From Eubacterium ruminantium (GTDB lineage Bacteria > Bacillota > Clostridia > Lachnospirales > Lachnospiraceae), in NCBI GenBank assembly GCA_900108205.1, contig FNUU01000001.1:358673-422672 (forward strand): a stretch of DNA of 64,000 nt, read 5' to 3'. Both the position numbers and the translations under genes were made by a program. The notes beneath the pieces were generated by a model. That model did no database searches. It was not told the DNA's origin and was given only the letters and a program-made list of their open reading frames with translations. Shown here in pieces: positions 27,215 through 36,372 of the stretch (the first letter of the stretch is position 1; each line of letters begins with the position of its first letter).

Positions 27215-27454
27215 AACACTTTCCTATTTTTTCACATATAGTGATATATTATTCATTTTTCTCCCAATAAGAATCGTTCCGAGAACCATATGCCTCGGAA
27301 TAGCCGGTTTGATTTTTTTTCTGCTAAGATATGATATCATAAAGTCATATAAATAAACAAGAACTAAGCACTCTCCGCGAGAGAAGTGCACCACCATCTT
27401 GTTCCATGATGGTGTATTTTGCCTGAGCCGGCGATATGAACACAGTTTCAATTA
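27215..27454 (-). other. Possible structured 5' leader of the GTPase-NYN gene
   Basis: No gene accepted. Reading the minus strand, two adjacent hairpins appear (CACCATC/GATGGTG near 27396-27420 and GCACTTCTC/GAGAGTGC near 27367-27390), then a TATGATATCATA palindrome (27330-27341) and a CCGAG/CTCGG hairpin near 27276-27300. A 75-codon frame from a TTG spans it but has no ribosome binding site. Could be a regulatory leader. Confidence 0.3.
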
Positions 27455-27494
27455 TAAAAAAAGAATCCACACTCCATTTAAAGAATGTGGATTC
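27455..27494 (-). terminator. Intrinsic terminator of mscL
   Basis: GAATCCACA pairs with TGTGGATTC and is followed by a T7 run on the minus strand, 17 nt after the mscL stop. Confidence 0.88.
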
Positions 27495-27511
27495 CTCATT
27501 GTTTTTGTTAA

Positions 27512-27904
27512 TTATTTCTGCTGATCCTTAAGAAGATCTCTGATCTCTGTAAGGAGCTTCTCCTCAGCAGATGGCTCTGCAGGAGCTTCTTCTTCCTTCT
27601 TCCTGCCGATAGCCATAAGCTTGTTGACTGCTTTCATCATCAGGAATATACAGAAGGCCATTATCAGGAAATTAATAACAGCTGTTACAAAATGACCCCA
27701 GTTGATATAATTGTTTGTATCTCCGATACGGATCATTCCACCGATCTCACCGCCACCGATACAAGCAATAATCGGATTGATGAAATCTTCTGTAAATGCT
27801 GTTACAATAGAACCGAATGCAGCACCGATGATAACACCGATTGCAAGATCCATGACATTTCCCTTAAGGGCGAATTCTTTGAATTCCTTCAAAAACTTCT
27901 TCAT
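27512..27904 (-). CDS. mscL: Large-conductance mechanosensitive channel MscL
   Basis: A 130-residue MscL: amphipathic N-terminus (KKFLKEFKEFALKGN), TM1 with the pore-lining VMDLAIGVIIGAAFGSIV, periplasmic loop, TM2 (FVTAVINFLIMAFCIFLMM), and a charged C-terminal helix bundle (SAEEKLLTEIRDLL). It forms a pentameric emergency valve that opens on osmotic down-shock. Single gene, with its own terminator. Confidence 0.97.
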   Translation of the reverse strand: MKKFLKEFKEFALKGNVMDLAIGVIIGAAFGSIVTAFTEDFINPIIACIGGGEIGGMIRIGDTNNYINWGHFVTAVINFLIMAFCIFLMMKAVNKLMAIGRKKEEEAPAEPSAEEKLLTEIRDLLKDQQK

Positions 27905-27989
27905 GTTTTTACCTCCACTACTTAGTATTATATTTTCATTTACAATATATTCGCCTCAAAAGCAGAATATACATATAAATCAATATACT

Positions 27990-29624
27990 TTATACTTCAG
28001 CTTTAGCAATCTGTCCGACAGCGTTACCTTCTATCATATCCTCACGGATAAATGTTACAAGGTCATCTTCATTTATATCAGCGTCATCACAGATACGTGT
28101 TGCCTGTCTGTCAACGCAACGCTCGAAATAGTTACGAACAAGACGGGCGTTAGCGAAGTTTTCAGTCTTATCATCAGCAAGTCCACGAAGATATGTTTCA
28201 GCAATGAATGCGGCATTATCTGTAAGTACATAATCATTTTCCTTACACATAAGCTTGAAAATTTCCATAAGCTCAGAACTTGTATAATCTGTATAATAAA
28301 TATACTTATTGAAACGTGAACGGAGACCCGGGTTTGACTCAATGAACTCATGCATTCTGTCTGTATATCCGGCAACGATGACAATGAGGTCATCACGGTC
28401 ATCCTCCATACGCTTCAGAAGAGTATCAACAGCTTCCTGTCCATAATCTCCTACGTCTTTGTAACTTGTAAGGGTATATGCCTCATCTATGAAAAGAATA
28501 CCACCAACAGCCTTGTCAATAACAGCTGTAGTCTTGATAGCTGTACCACCAGGTGAGTGGTCAACAAGTCCGGAACGGTCAACTTCCACGAACTGTCCAC
28601 GGCTTACAACTCCAAGCTGCTTATAGATTCTTGCTATAAGACGGGCAACTGTTGTCTTACCGGTACCAGGGTTACCTGTAAATACGAGGTGGAATGACAT
28701 TTCAGGGCATCTATATCCCTTCATCTCACGAAGCTTTCTTACCTTAATGATATTTACAAGATGCATAACGTCCTCTTTAACAGTTGCAAGTCCTGTAAGA
28801 CTCTTAAGCTTCTTAATGAGGTCATCAAGTGAAAGCTCAACATCATCAGAATAACCGTCATGTCTGTTTGCACCGACTTTATTCTTACCACGCTTAGTTG
28901 AGTCCTTTTCTTCTTCAGAAATAAAGTTTGCATACTGAGAAACGTCATCCGCTCTCTTCTTGATAAGATTATATCCTGAACTTGTTATAGTACTCTTAGT
29001 AACGAATTTTCCTGATTCAGCATCAAAGGTTGATACCTGTTTTGTCTTCTCCGGCTGTCTAGTCTTATCCTCAATAGGATTAACTGTTGGTGCCTGAGAA
29101 TCCTCACGAGGCTTAAGTCTTCTCTCCTTCATTACTCCTTCAGCAATAAGAGTATTGTAAAGGAACTTCATGTAAGAGGAAAGCTTTTCTTTGATCTCAT
29201 CACTTACTGTATCATAATTGATGAAACCTTCACCCAGCTTTCTAAAGCAGTCAACAACGAATTTTGACTTAGATACGCTAAGTTCAGACATTTCACTGTT
29301 CTGCTTGTCAATATTTATGAAGAAAATGAGTGATCTCGGCTGCATAGACAGGAAATCCGGATCATTACACTTGTTATCTACAAATTCAATAAATTTTTCT
29401 TCAGAAATAACCATACGAAGGTTTACTCTGATATATTCCACCTGATCAGCTATTACCTCTGACTCAGGATCATACAAATAGCCCAAAAACATAAGCATAT
29501 CATATCTGAGAAGATCCTTTAAAGGCATCTTTGAGCCTTCAGGATATACTTCGGGATTACTGCTGATATCATCAGCATATAATATGCATTCTGAAATTAT
29601 ACTTTTAAGATTTTTAATTTCCAT
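27990..29624 (-). CDS. CbxX/CfqX (SpoVK)-type AAA+ ATPase with helical N-terminal domain
   Basis: A 544-residue protein. The first ~250 residues are helical and of unknown family, with a polar linker. The C-terminal ~270 residues are an AAA+ module of the CbxX/CfqX type: LTGLATVKEDVMHLVN lead-in, Walker A FTGNPGTGKTTVAR, the pore-loop region GQFVEVDRSGLV, Walker B GILFIDEAYTL, an arginine-rich SNPGLRSRFNKYI segment and a C-terminal lid. Relatives include stage V sporulation protein K, Rubisco activase CbxX and type VII secretion EccA, which remodel protein partners. No partner gene is evident here. Confidence 0.88.
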   Translation of the reverse strand: MEIKNLKSIISECILYADDISSNPEVYPEGSKMPLKDLLRYDMLMFLGYLYDPESEVIADQVEYIRVNLRMVISEEKFIEFVDNKCNDPDFLSMQPRSLIFFINIDKQNSEMSELSVSKSKFVVDCFRKLGEGFINYDTVSDEIKEKLSSYMKFLYNTLIAEGVMKERRLKPREDSQAPTVNPIEDKTRQPEKTKQVSTFDAESGKFVTKSTITSSGYNLIKKRADDVSQYANFISEEEKDSTKRGKNKVGANRHDGYSDDVELSLDDLIKKLKSLTGLATVKEDVMHLVNIIKVRKLREMKGYRCPEMSFHLVFTGNPGTGKTTVARLIARIYKQLGVVSRGQFVEVDRSGLVDHSPGGTAIKTTAVIDKAVGGILFIDEAYTLTSYKDVGDYGQEAVDTLLKRMEDDRDDLIVIVAGYTDRMHEFIESNPGLRSRFNKYIYYTDYTSSELMEIFKLMCKENDYVLTDNAAFIAETYLRGLADDKTENFANARLVRNYFERCVDRQATRICDDADINEDDLVTFIREDMIEGNAVGQIAKAEV

Positions 29625-29653
29625 TTATTCACACCCTGATATATTATTCATAC

Positions 29654-29678
29654 CGGAGTCCGGACTATCCGGACTCCG
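29654..29678. other. Perfect 11-bp inverted repeat before the AAA+ gene
   Basis: CGGAGTCCGGA and TCCGGACTCCG are exact reverse complements around a 3-nt loop. On the plus strand the stem is followed by TATTTTTATAG, on the minus strand by no T-run, so it is either an operator or a terminator facing the opposite way from the flanking genes (tpiA upstream, AAA+ downstream). Confidence 0.5.
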
Positions 29679-29751
29679 TATTTTTATAGCTTAATAACAA
29701 ATACATTATATAGTAATTTTATAAAAATCCAACAACTATATATTAGTATAA

Positions 29752-30498
29752 TTAATAATTAACTATCTTACCGAAATCAGCCTTAAGAGAAGCTCCTCCG
29801 ACAAGACCTCCATCGATATCAGGCTGTGCGAAGAGTTCTGCAGCATTTCCTGCATTTACTGATCCGCCGTACTGAATACGTACTGCTTCTGCTGTAGCTG
29901 CATCATAAATCTCAGCTATGCATTCACGGATGCCCTTGCAAACTTCCTCTGCCTGCTCTGTTGTAGCTGTCTTTCCTGTTCCGATTGCCCAGATTGGCTC
30001 ATATGCGATAACCATATTCTTGACATCATCAGCTGCAACACCCTTAAGATCTGACTTGATCTGAAGTCTGATCCAATCCATGGTTACACCCATTTCTCTC
30101 TGCTCAAGTGATTCACCGCAGCAAAGGATTGGTGTAAGTCCTGACTCGATAGCCTTCTTTACCTTCTTGTTAAGTGTGCAATCACACTCCTTGAAGTAAT
30201 CACGTCTCTCTGAATGTCCGATGATAACATACTCTACACCGGCATCCTTAAGCATTTCTGCTGAGATTTCGCCTGTATAAGCACCCTTATCTTCGAAATA
30301 CATATTTTCAGCACCAACTTTAACATTTGTTCCCTTAACTGCCTCAACAACAGGAACAATATCAATAGCTGGTACACAGTAAACAACATCAACTGCATCA
30401 TTAACTACAAGATCCTTCAACTCTGCAACAAGCTTAACAGCCTGTGATGGAGTCATATTCATCTTCCAGTTACCAGCAATTATCTTCTTTCTTGCCAT
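29752..30498 (-). CDS. tpiA: Triose-phosphate isomerase
   Basis: A 248-residue TIM barrel: N-terminal [14 protein letters not shown] with catalytic Lys, GHSERRDYF with catalytic His, and [15 protein letters not shown] with catalytic Glu and loop 6, then [12 protein letters not shown]. It interconverts dihydroxyacetone phosphate and glyceraldehyde 3-phosphate. ATG 30498 is set by AGAGGAG eight bases upstream; an extended frame into the intergenic inverted repeat was rejected. Last gene of gapA-pgk-tpiA. Confidence 0.97.
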   Translation of the reverse strand: MARKKIIAGNWKMNMTPSQAVKLVAELKDLVVNDAVDVVYCVPAIDIVPVVEAVKGTNVKVGAENMYFEDKGAYTGEISAEMLKDAGVEYVIIGHSERRDYFKECDCTLNKKVKKAIESGLTPILCCGESLEQREMGVTMDWIRLQIKSDLKGVAADDVKNMVIAYEPIWAIGTGKTATTEQAEEVCKGIRECIAEIYDAATAEAVRIQYGGSVNAGNAAELFAQPDIDGGLVGGASLKADFGKIVNY

Positions 30499-30570
30499 TT
30501 TTGTTCTCCTCTTTCTTATACGGTACCATCCGAATGCTTCGCATCCGTATGCACGCACTGTCGCTTTATT

Positions 30571-30674
30571 AATTTCACTAAGTCGCCCGAAGAACAAGGC
30601 ACTGTGCAGGAAGACGTACCAAACGTACGTCGACTGCGCAGGAACGCAGTTGTTCGGGATGAATCAGTGAAATT
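30571..30674. repeat. ~100-bp imperfect inverted repeat between pgk and tpiA
   Basis: Left arm AATTTCACTAAGTCGCCCGA... and right arm ...TCGGGATGAATCAGTGAAATT are imperfect reverse complements over about 50 bp, meeting at CGTACCAAACGTACG. Because it begins at the pgk stop, the pgk-tpiA transcript would carry one long hairpin there. A smaller GCTTCGCATCCG element follows it. Confidence 0.8.
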
Positions 30675-31885
30675 TACTTATCATTAGCTGCTGCTACACC
30701 AGGAAGCTCCTTACCTTCAAGGAACTCAAGTGAAGCACCACCACCTGTAGAGATATGGCTCATCTTGTCGCCAAATCCAAGCTGGTTACAAGCTGCTGCA
30801 GAATCACCACCACCAATGATTGTTGTAGCATCTGTCTCTGCAAGTGCCTGTGCTACTGCGATAGTACCGGCTGCAAGTGTAGGGTTCTCAAATACACCCA
30901 TAGGTCCGTTCCAAACAACAGTCTTAGCTGTCTTTGCAGCTTCAGCGAAGAGTGCTCTTGTCTTCTCGCCGATATCAAGACCTTCCTTATTTGCAGGAAT
31001 TGAATCAGAAGCAACTGTCTCAACTTCGATTGGTCCATCGATTGGATCAGGGAAACCATCAGCTACAACTGTATCGATAGGAAGAAGGAGCTTCTTACCA
31101 AGCTTCTCAGCCTTCTCGATCATTTCCTTACAATAATCGATCTTTGTATCATCAACAAGTGAAAGACCAACTTCCTTACCCTGTGCCTTAAGGAATGTAT
31201 AAGCCATACCACCACCGATGATAAGTGTATCACACTTCTCGAGGAGGTTAGAGATAACATTAAGCTTATCAGCAACCTTAGCACCACCAAGGATAGCTAC
31301 GAAAGGTCTTACAGGATTCTCAACTGCATTTCCGAGGAAATCGATTTCCTTCTGCATAAGATATCCAACAACTGCTGTATCAACAAACTGTGTAACACCA
31401 ACATTTGAGCAGTGAGCTCTGTGAGCTGTACCAAATGCATCATTTACAAAAACATCGCAGATAGAAGCAAGATCCTTAGAGAATGCTTCACCATTCTTTG
31501 TCTCTTCTGCTCTGAAACGTGTATTCTCAAGAAGGATAACTTCGCCGTCCTTCATAGCGTTAACAGCTTCAACAACATTGTCGCCAACTACATTTGGATT
31601 TGGAACAAACTTAACTTCCTGTCCAAGAAGCTCTGAAAGACGAACTGCAACAGGTGCAAGTGTCTTTGTCTGCTTATCTTCCTCTGTTTTAACCTTTCCA
31701 AGGTGTGAGCAAAGGATGAGCTTTCCGCCATCAGCAATAAGCTTCTTGATTGTTGGAAGAGCTGCAACAAGTCTGTTCTCGTCTGTGATAACGCCATTCT
31801 TAAGAGGAACATTAAAATCACATCTTACAAGGACTCTCTGGCCCTTAACGTTGATATCATCTACTGATTTCTTATTAAGTGACAT
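30674..31885 (-). CDS. pgk: Phosphoglycerate kinase
   Basis: A 403-residue [14 protein letters not shown] (substrate-binding N-domain), [33 protein letters not shown], the ATP-binding [15 protein letters not shown], and GGGDSAAA with the C-terminal [20 protein letters not shown]. It makes ATP from 1,3-bisphosphoglycerate. ATG 31885 is preceded by AAAGGAGATA; upstream in-frame codons run through a terminator hairpin and were rejected. Lies between gapA and tpiA; the hairpin upstream suggests expression below gapA. Confidence 0.97.
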   Translation of the reverse strand: MSLNKKSVDDINVKGQRVLVRCDFNVPLKNGVITDENRLVAALPTIKKLIADGGKLILCSHLGKVKTEEDKQTKTLAPVAVRLSELLGQEVKFVPNPNVVGDNVVEAVNAMKDGEVILLENTRFRAEETKNGEAFSKDLASICDVFVNDAFGTAHRAHCSNVGVTQFVDTAVVGYLMQKEIDFLGNAVENPVRPFVAILGGAKVADKLNVISNLLEKCDTLIIGGGMAYTFLKAQGKEVGLSLVDDTKIDYCKEMIEKAEKLGKKLLLPIDTVVADGFPDPIDGPIEVETVASDSIPANKEGLDIGEKTRALFAEAAKTAKTVVWNGPMGVFENPTLAAGTIAVAQALAETDATTIIGGGDSAAACNQLGFGDKMSHISTGGGASLEFLEGKELPGVAAANDK

Positions 31886-31910
31886 TTTAGTATCTCCTTT
31901 AATAATTAAT

Positions 31911-31947
31911 AAAAAATCGGGTCCGGTCAATTATAAGGCCGGACCCG
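31911..31947 (-). terminator. Terminator hairpin between gapA and pgk
   Basis: CGGGTCCGG pairs with CCGGACCCG around a 12-nt loop, followed on the minus strand by ATTTTTT. It lies only about 25 nt before the pgk start, so read-through or a promoter inside the hairpin region would be needed for pgk. A second perfect hairpin GTCAGAT/ATCTGAC lies just upstream (31966-31982). Confidence 0.8.
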
Positions 31948-32013
31948 AATAAGGTCTACGGAGTCAGATGCAAATCTGACATAGCTTAGTGACCGCGATT
32001 TATCAAACTACAA

Positions 32014-33051
32014 TTAGTTTAACTCAGCGAAATACTTGATTGTTCTAACCATCTGGCTTGTGTATGAGTTCTCGTTATCATACCAAGAAACAACCTGTAC
32101 CTCGAAAAGGTCATCAGCAATCTTAGAAACCATTGTCTGTGTAGCATCAAAGAGTGAACCAAATCTCATACCGATAACATCAGAAGAAACGATTGGATCC
32201 TCATTGTATCCAAATGACTCTGAAGCAGCAGCCTTCATAGCAGCATTGATGCCATCAACTGTTACATCAGCAGCCTTAACTACAGCTGTAAGAATAGTTG
32301 TAGAACCTGTTGGAACTGGAACTCTCTGAGCTGATCCGATGAGCTTTCCGTTAAGCTCTGGGATAACAAGACCGATTGCCTTTGCAGCACCTGTTGAGTT
32401 AGGAACGATGTTTGCTGCGCCTGCACGAGCACGTCTTAAATCGCCCTTTCTGTGTGGGCCGTCAAGAATCATCTGATCACCTGTATATGCATGAATTGTG
32501 CTCATGATACCGCTCTGGATCGGAGCATAATCGTTAAGTGCCTTAGCCATAGGTGCAAGGCAGTTTGTTGTACATGAAGCAGCAGAGATGATCTGATCAT
32601 CTGCTGTAAGTGTATTCTCGTTAACTGAGTAAACTATTGTCTTAAGATCGTTTCCTGCTGGAGCAGAGATAACAACCTTCTTAGCACCTGCATTGATATG
32701 AGCCTGTGACTTATCCTTTGAGCAGTAGAAACCTGTACACTCAAGAACAACATCAACATTAAGCTCTCCCCATGGGCAGTTATTTGCATCTGCTTCCTTG
32801 TAGATCTTTAATGTCTTTCCGTCAACTGTGATCGTATTAGCTTCATCATCTGCTGTTACTGTATGAAGATTCTGTCCGATAACACCAGCGTATCCGCCCT
32901 GTGCTGTATCGTACTTAAGAAGATGAGCGAGCATTGAAGGCTTTGTAAGATCGTTGATTGCAACTACCTCATATCCCTCTGCATCAAACATCTGTCTGAA
33001 AGCAAGACGTCCTATACGACCAAATCCATTGATTGCTACTTTTACTGCCAT
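32014..33051 (-). CDS. gapA: Glyceraldehyde-3-phosphate dehydrogenase
   Basis: A 345-residue GAPDH: NAD-binding [16 protein letters not shown], catalytic Cys in [20 protein letters not shown]-type [20 protein letters not shown], and C-terminal [14 protein letters not shown]. Catalyses the NAD-dependent oxidation of glyceraldehyde 3-phosphate. ATG 33051 has TAGGAGGAT nine bases upstream; the frame stays open further upstream, without a site. First gene of the gapA-pgk-tpiA set. Confidence 0.97.
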   Translation of the reverse strand: MAVKVAINGFGRIGRLAFRQMFDAEGYEVVAINDLTKPSMLAHLLKYDTAQGGYAGVIGQNLHTVTADDEANTITVDGKTLKIYKEADANNCPWGELNVDVVLECTGFYCSKDKSQAHINAGAKKVVISAPAGNDLKTIVYSVNENTLTADDQIISAASCTTNCLAPMAKALNDYAPIQSGIMSTIHAYTGDQMILDGPHRKGDLRRARAGAANIVPNSTGAAKAIGLVIPELNGKLIGSAQRVPVPTGSTTILTAVVKAADVTVDGINAAMKAAASESFGYNEDPIVSSDVIGMRFGSLFDATQTMVSKIADDLFEVQVVSWYDNENSYTSQMVRTIKYFAELN

Positions 33052-33222
33052 GTTTTTAAATCCTCCTAGATTTTTATTAATATACTGCTGTTCGCAGTAA
33101 GATATCGTGAATAATATCACTTTAGATATAATACCCTTTACTCTGTTAAATTTCAAGAGAAAATATCTAACTATTTTTTTGCCGGCCCTGCAGTATTCTT
33201 CTGCATTATGCCAAACAAATGG

Positions 33223-34563
33223 TTATCTGTCCTTTTCAAAGCGGTATTTCTGAACTATTTCAGGATATTTCACGTGATCAACCTCACTCATAAACATATC
33301 ATACGGTCTGCAGTAAAGCTGAAAATCATCATAAAGTGCCTGATATACTATGAGTTTTTCCCTGGTCTCAGAGTGAATGGCGGTGCCGATAATCTGATAA
33401 AGATATCTGTTCTTTTCATATTCTTCTGCGGATAAGGTCTCTCTCTTAAAATGTCTTACAATGTCACCCGGCACAAAATGCCTTTCATTTAAACCATCTG
33501 TTAACGAATAATCATCGATATCATCATCAAATTCATCAAACTCTTCCTCGGCTTCTTCAGCCAGGCGTCTTTGTTCTGCCTCTTCTTCCAGCCGTCTTTG
33601 TTCAGCTTCCTCAGCCAGACGTCTCTGCTCCGCTTCTTCAGCAAGTCGTTTCTGTTCAGCCTCTGCAGCCAGCCTCATCTGCTCCTGCATCACGTGACGT
33701 CCCTCATTTGTAAGGCCATATAATATCTCCGCAAATGCAGTATAATTTGCCTGATCATAATCTCTGCAATATACCGCAAATTCAATGATATTAAAGAATT
33801 TTATAAATTCCTCACATGCAACCCTGTAGGCATTGGCAACAATAACCGGATTATTCATGAACGCTCCGCAGCCGAAAGCTCCAAGTATCAGGATCTTTAC
33901 ATTATTTGCCGCTGCAACCGTAAGAATATGTCTTGCTCTCTGCAAATGAATCCTATAAAGCTCTTCATCAGAAAGCACCACCGGCTGACCATTTTCAGGA
34001 TTATACATATTCGAAGGGACAGCCCTGAGATTCGGCGCGGCACAGCTGAGCACATCTACCGTCCTCCATTTGTTCTTAGGAAGTCTCTCAGGATATTCAT
34101 CATCTGATTTGCAGATAACAACATCCGGCGAATATATAACAGCATCTGTATTCAGGCAGTCTCCCGCTTCACGGTTTGGCCTGTAATAAACTTCATAAAG
34201 CCATTTCTGATTGAGCGTCGGATAAAGGGTCGAGCATCTGCACAGCGCCTCCTCCTGAGCACTGGAACCATTTAAGACTCCGCCGCCCGGATTTGTTGCA
34301 GATGCAAAATTCAGAACCGCAACTTTCTTATTCGGAAATGAATGGCACATATCCATAGCAGCTTCAAAGGTTCTCTTCGTAGATATCCTTACCTCCGCAT
34401 CAGCGGCATCGTCTGCCGGACGCATCAGAACCGGATATTCATTTGCGGCGTACAGCCTTGTCCTGGAAGCACTGCTCTGTGTCTCTGCCAGGAGAGTTTT
34501 ATCAAGAGTATAAAACTGCTCCGTATCTTTAAATATTCCGATATTTATCTCTCTGTTGTCCAT
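33223..34563 (-). CDS. Microbial-type poly(ADP-ribose) glycohydrolase (TIGR02452) with coiled coil and DUF1653
   Basis: A 446-residue three-part protein. Residues about 1-285 are a macrodomain-like bacterial [25 protein letters not shown] (residues 85-105) carries the GGG loop and the catalytic QEE pair, and [13 protein letters not shown] the second ADP-ribose loop. Residues about 290-345 are a coiled coil of repeated EAEQRRLAE units followed by an acidic stretch. Residues about 365-440 match DUF1653 ([11 protein letters not shown]...[12 protein letters not shown]...CRPYDMF). PARG enzymes remove poly(ADP-ribose) chains, so a role in reversing ADP-ribosylation is likely. It lies 3 nt after an unknown small gene and downstream of barstar/barnase genes. 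Confidence 0.87.
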   Translation of the reverse strand: MDNREINIGIFKDTEQFYTLDKTLLAETQSSASRTRLYAANEYPVLMRPADDAADAEVRISTKRTFEAAMDMCHSFPNKKVAVLNFASATNPGGGVLNGSSAQEEALCRCSTLYPTLNQKWLYEVYYRPNREAGDCLNTDAVIYSPDVVICKSDDEYPERLPKNKWRTVDVLSCAAPNLRAVPSNMYNPENGQPVVLSDEELYRIHLQRARHILTVAAANNVKILILGAFGCGAFMNNPVIVANAYRVACEEFIKFFNIIEFAVYCRDYDQANYTAFAEILYGLTNEGRHVMQEQMRLAAEAEQKRLAEEAEQRRLAEEAEQRRLEEEAEQRRLAEEAEEEFDEFDDDIDDYSLTDGLNERHFVPGDIVRHFKRETLSAEEYEKNRYLYQIIGTAIHSETREKLIVYQALYDDFQLYCRPYDMFMSEVDHVKYPEIVQKYRFEKDR

Positions 34564-34566
34564 ATA

Positions 34567-34893
34567 TCAGATAACCCTCTTTTTTAAATACATAAGGCAT
34601 TCACTTATTCCATCCAGAGCCACCTCAAGATTAAGTGCTCTGAAGGCAGAATGCATCTTTCCATCAGGATAAAATGTAGCATTGATATCATTCAGTGTCT
34701 CAACTGATGCATCAGATGCTTCCTGATTTAATTTTTCAAGCTCCAGATTAAATTTCGTAAGATTTTGATAAAGATCCTTGAACTCTATGAGTGAAGCCTG
34801 CTTTGAAAGTATTATACTGAAATAATACTTAAGTCCGTCGATGTATCCTCTTTTTATTGATGGTAATTCATCAAATTTTACTATCTCATCCAT
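34567..34893 (-). CDS. Unknown small helical protein paired with the PARG gene
   Basis: A 108-residue soluble, mostly helical protein (YIDGLKYYFSIILSKQASLIEF; NLTKFNLELEKLNQEASDASVE; LNLEVALDGISECLMYLKKR). I do not recognise the family. I start it at ATG 34893 because GAGG lies nine bases upstream; ATG 34902 is possible. Only 3 nt separate it from the PARG gene, so the two are translated together, suggesting a shared job. Confidence 0.65.
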   Translation of the reverse strand: MDEIVKFDELPSIKRGYIDGLKYYFSIILSKQASLIEFKDLYQNLTKFNLELEKLNQEASDASVETLNDINATFYPDGKMHSAFRALNLEVALDGISECLMYLKKRVI

Positions 34894-35027
34894 ATTCAGC
34901 ATCCTCGTTTTTCTTCAATTTCTTTTTACTGTTTTTCCCTAGATACAAGTGTCAAAAAACTGTATATAACACTTGGTTATATTTTACCATATGACACGTA
35001 AAAAACAAGTTCAGATTTCCTTACGGA

Positions 35028-35336
35028 CTATATGCTTTTTATAAATGCAACCGATAGATTATGATTATCTTCACAGGCCGCATTGCACATTCCTCTGAAT
35101 CTCTCGAGGTATTCAGAAACCTCCTCATTCATGCTTTCATAGTGATCAACAACCACAAGGAGCCTGTATACTATTGATGTCAGTACATCATATGTTGCAT
35201 CCAGATTATTTCCGTAATAGCTTGGAACATTCAGTCCTTCTCTGATCCTTTCGTGGAATTCCACCTTGTTGGTAACTCCTTTCAGATTGATCACCCTTAT
35301 GTCATCATAGGATACATTGATAAAATCATTTTTCAT
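35028..35336 (-). CDS. Barstar-family ribonuclease inhibitor
   Basis: A 102-residue barstar: INLKGVTNKVEFHERIREGL then the diagnostic SYYGNNLDATYDVLTSIV and C-terminal VVVDHYESM...FRGMCN. Barstars bind barnase-type RNases and block the active site. ATG 35336 is preceded by GGGGG. It lies 27 nt after the barnase-like lipoprotein gene on the same strand, so it is the cognate immunity protein protecting the producer's cytoplasm. Confidence 0.92.
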   Translation of the reverse strand: MKNDFINVSYDDIRVINLKGVTNKVEFHERIREGLNVPSYYGNNLDATYDVLTSIVYRLLVVVDHYESMNEEVSEYLERFRGMCNAACEDNHNLSVAFIKSI

Positions 35337-35363
35337 GTTTTTATTCCCCCTAAATAATATTTT

Positions 35364-36083
35364 TTACTCTTCTCCGTAAAGCAGTTCAAAAGACTCATAA
35401 TGGTCCTCTGTGTAATATATCAGCCCGTCATTTGAAAAGACTATTCTTTTGGCACCTCTGGCTTTACCTTTGGTATCAATATCGCATTCTGTATATTTTC
35501 TTCCGCTCTTATCCGGAAGTATACCTTCATAATTACCGAACTTATCTCCTCCGATGCTCTTGCCGGGTGCATAAGGTTCAAGCTTTCCGCCTTCCCATCC
35601 AAGCTTTTTGGCTTCATTCTTTGTTATATAATTCTGCGGAAGCTTCCCATAGATATGAATATAAAGCGCTACCTCATCTTTGGAATAATAATCACCGTCT
35701 TCATCTATTTCAGGAGTTTTTTCCCCTGTAGAATCCTCTTTTGTATCCGTTAACTGTTCAGTAGATTTATTATCAGTTGTTTTCTCTTCAGTATTCTTGT
35801 CCTCTGTGGTTTTACCCTCAGTAGTTTTATTCTCGGTAGTTTTATCTTCTTTTGATTTACCCTCGGTTGTTTTATCTTCAGTGGATTTGCCCTCAGTGGT
35901 TTCTGTACCGGTTGTTTTACCCTCTGTGCTCTTCTCGGTGATCACATTCACAGTTGATACAGTACTGTTATCTTCCTTCTTTTTACCACAGCCAACCACA
36001 AATAATGTCAGGGCAAGCGTAATCAAAAGTCCAAGAGCTCTGAATTTACTGTTTTTAAAAATCTTCGTCAAACCTTTCATCAT
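35364..36083 (-). CDS. Lipoprotein-anchored barnase-like ribonuclease
   Basis: A 239-residue secreted protein. The signal peptide ends in a lipobox-like LFVVGC (Cys32). Residues about 45-130 are a Thr/Glu/Lys repeat linker (TTEGKTTEDK and variants, about 15 units). Residues about 130-239 are a complete barnase domain: YSKDEVALYIHIYGKLPQNY, NYITKNEAKKLGW, APGKSIGGDKFGN and SGRKYTECDID. The catalytic set of barnase is present: Lys in NYITK, Glu199, Arg209, Arg213 and His228 (TEDHY). Barnases are extracellular RNases that kill cells if not bound by barstar, whose gene follows. Surface tethering and a long linker fit a contact-type or defensive toxin, though a nutrient RNase cannot be excluded. 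Confidence 0.92.
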   Translation of the reverse strand: MMKGLTKIFKNSKFRALGLLITLALTLFVVGCGKKKEDNSTVSTVNVITEKSTEGKTTGTETTEGKSTEDKTTEGKSKEDKTTENKTTEGKTTEDKNTEEKTTDNKSTEQLTDTKEDSTGEKTPEIDEDGDYYSKDEVALYIHIYGKLPQNYITKNEAKKLGWEGGKLEPYAPGKSIGGDKFGNYEGILPDKSGRKYTECDIDTKGKARGAKRIVFSNDGLIYYTEDHYESFELLYGEE

Positions 36084-36372
36084 ATCTTACAATATTCAGA
36101 TTTCATACCGCCCGAGTATCAAATCAGTATCCCTTTCCATTATTCTTATTAAAATCGCTGTCTGTTTTATTGATTTGTTTTATTGACCTGTTTTATTGAT
36201 CCGTTATATTGGTCTGTTCAATATCTTAATCTGCTTATTGATATATTTTATCATATTATGAGAAGCAAAAACCGCTTCTCATAATCCTACGGGACTGACG
36301 TCCCTCCGGTAACTTATCAAGAAAAACAAATACTCGTTTCACTCGTGCTTGTTTTTCTTCTGATAAGTTATA
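36084..36372. other. Intergenic region before the barnase gene
   Basis: AT-rich, no gene seen. It contains three close direct repeats of TTGATT/TTTTATTGA-type words near 36170-36215 and a full copy of the dispersed structured repeat (36255-36372) that abuts the stop codon of the response regulator. Confidence 0.6.
36255..36372 (+). repeat. Full copy of the dispersed structured repeat
   Basis: Opposite orientation to the copies at 43 kb: ATTATGAGAAGCAAAAACCGC, CTACGGGACTGACGTCCC, then the AACTTATCAAGAAAAACAA long hairpin. The paired bases GACT-GACGTCCC differ from other copies but still pair. Confidence 0.88.

Noticed and set aside
27224-27451. 75-codon frame starting at TTG upstream of the GTPase gene
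   Set aside because: No ribosome binding site, atypical composition, and it runs through hairpins; better read as leader RNA.
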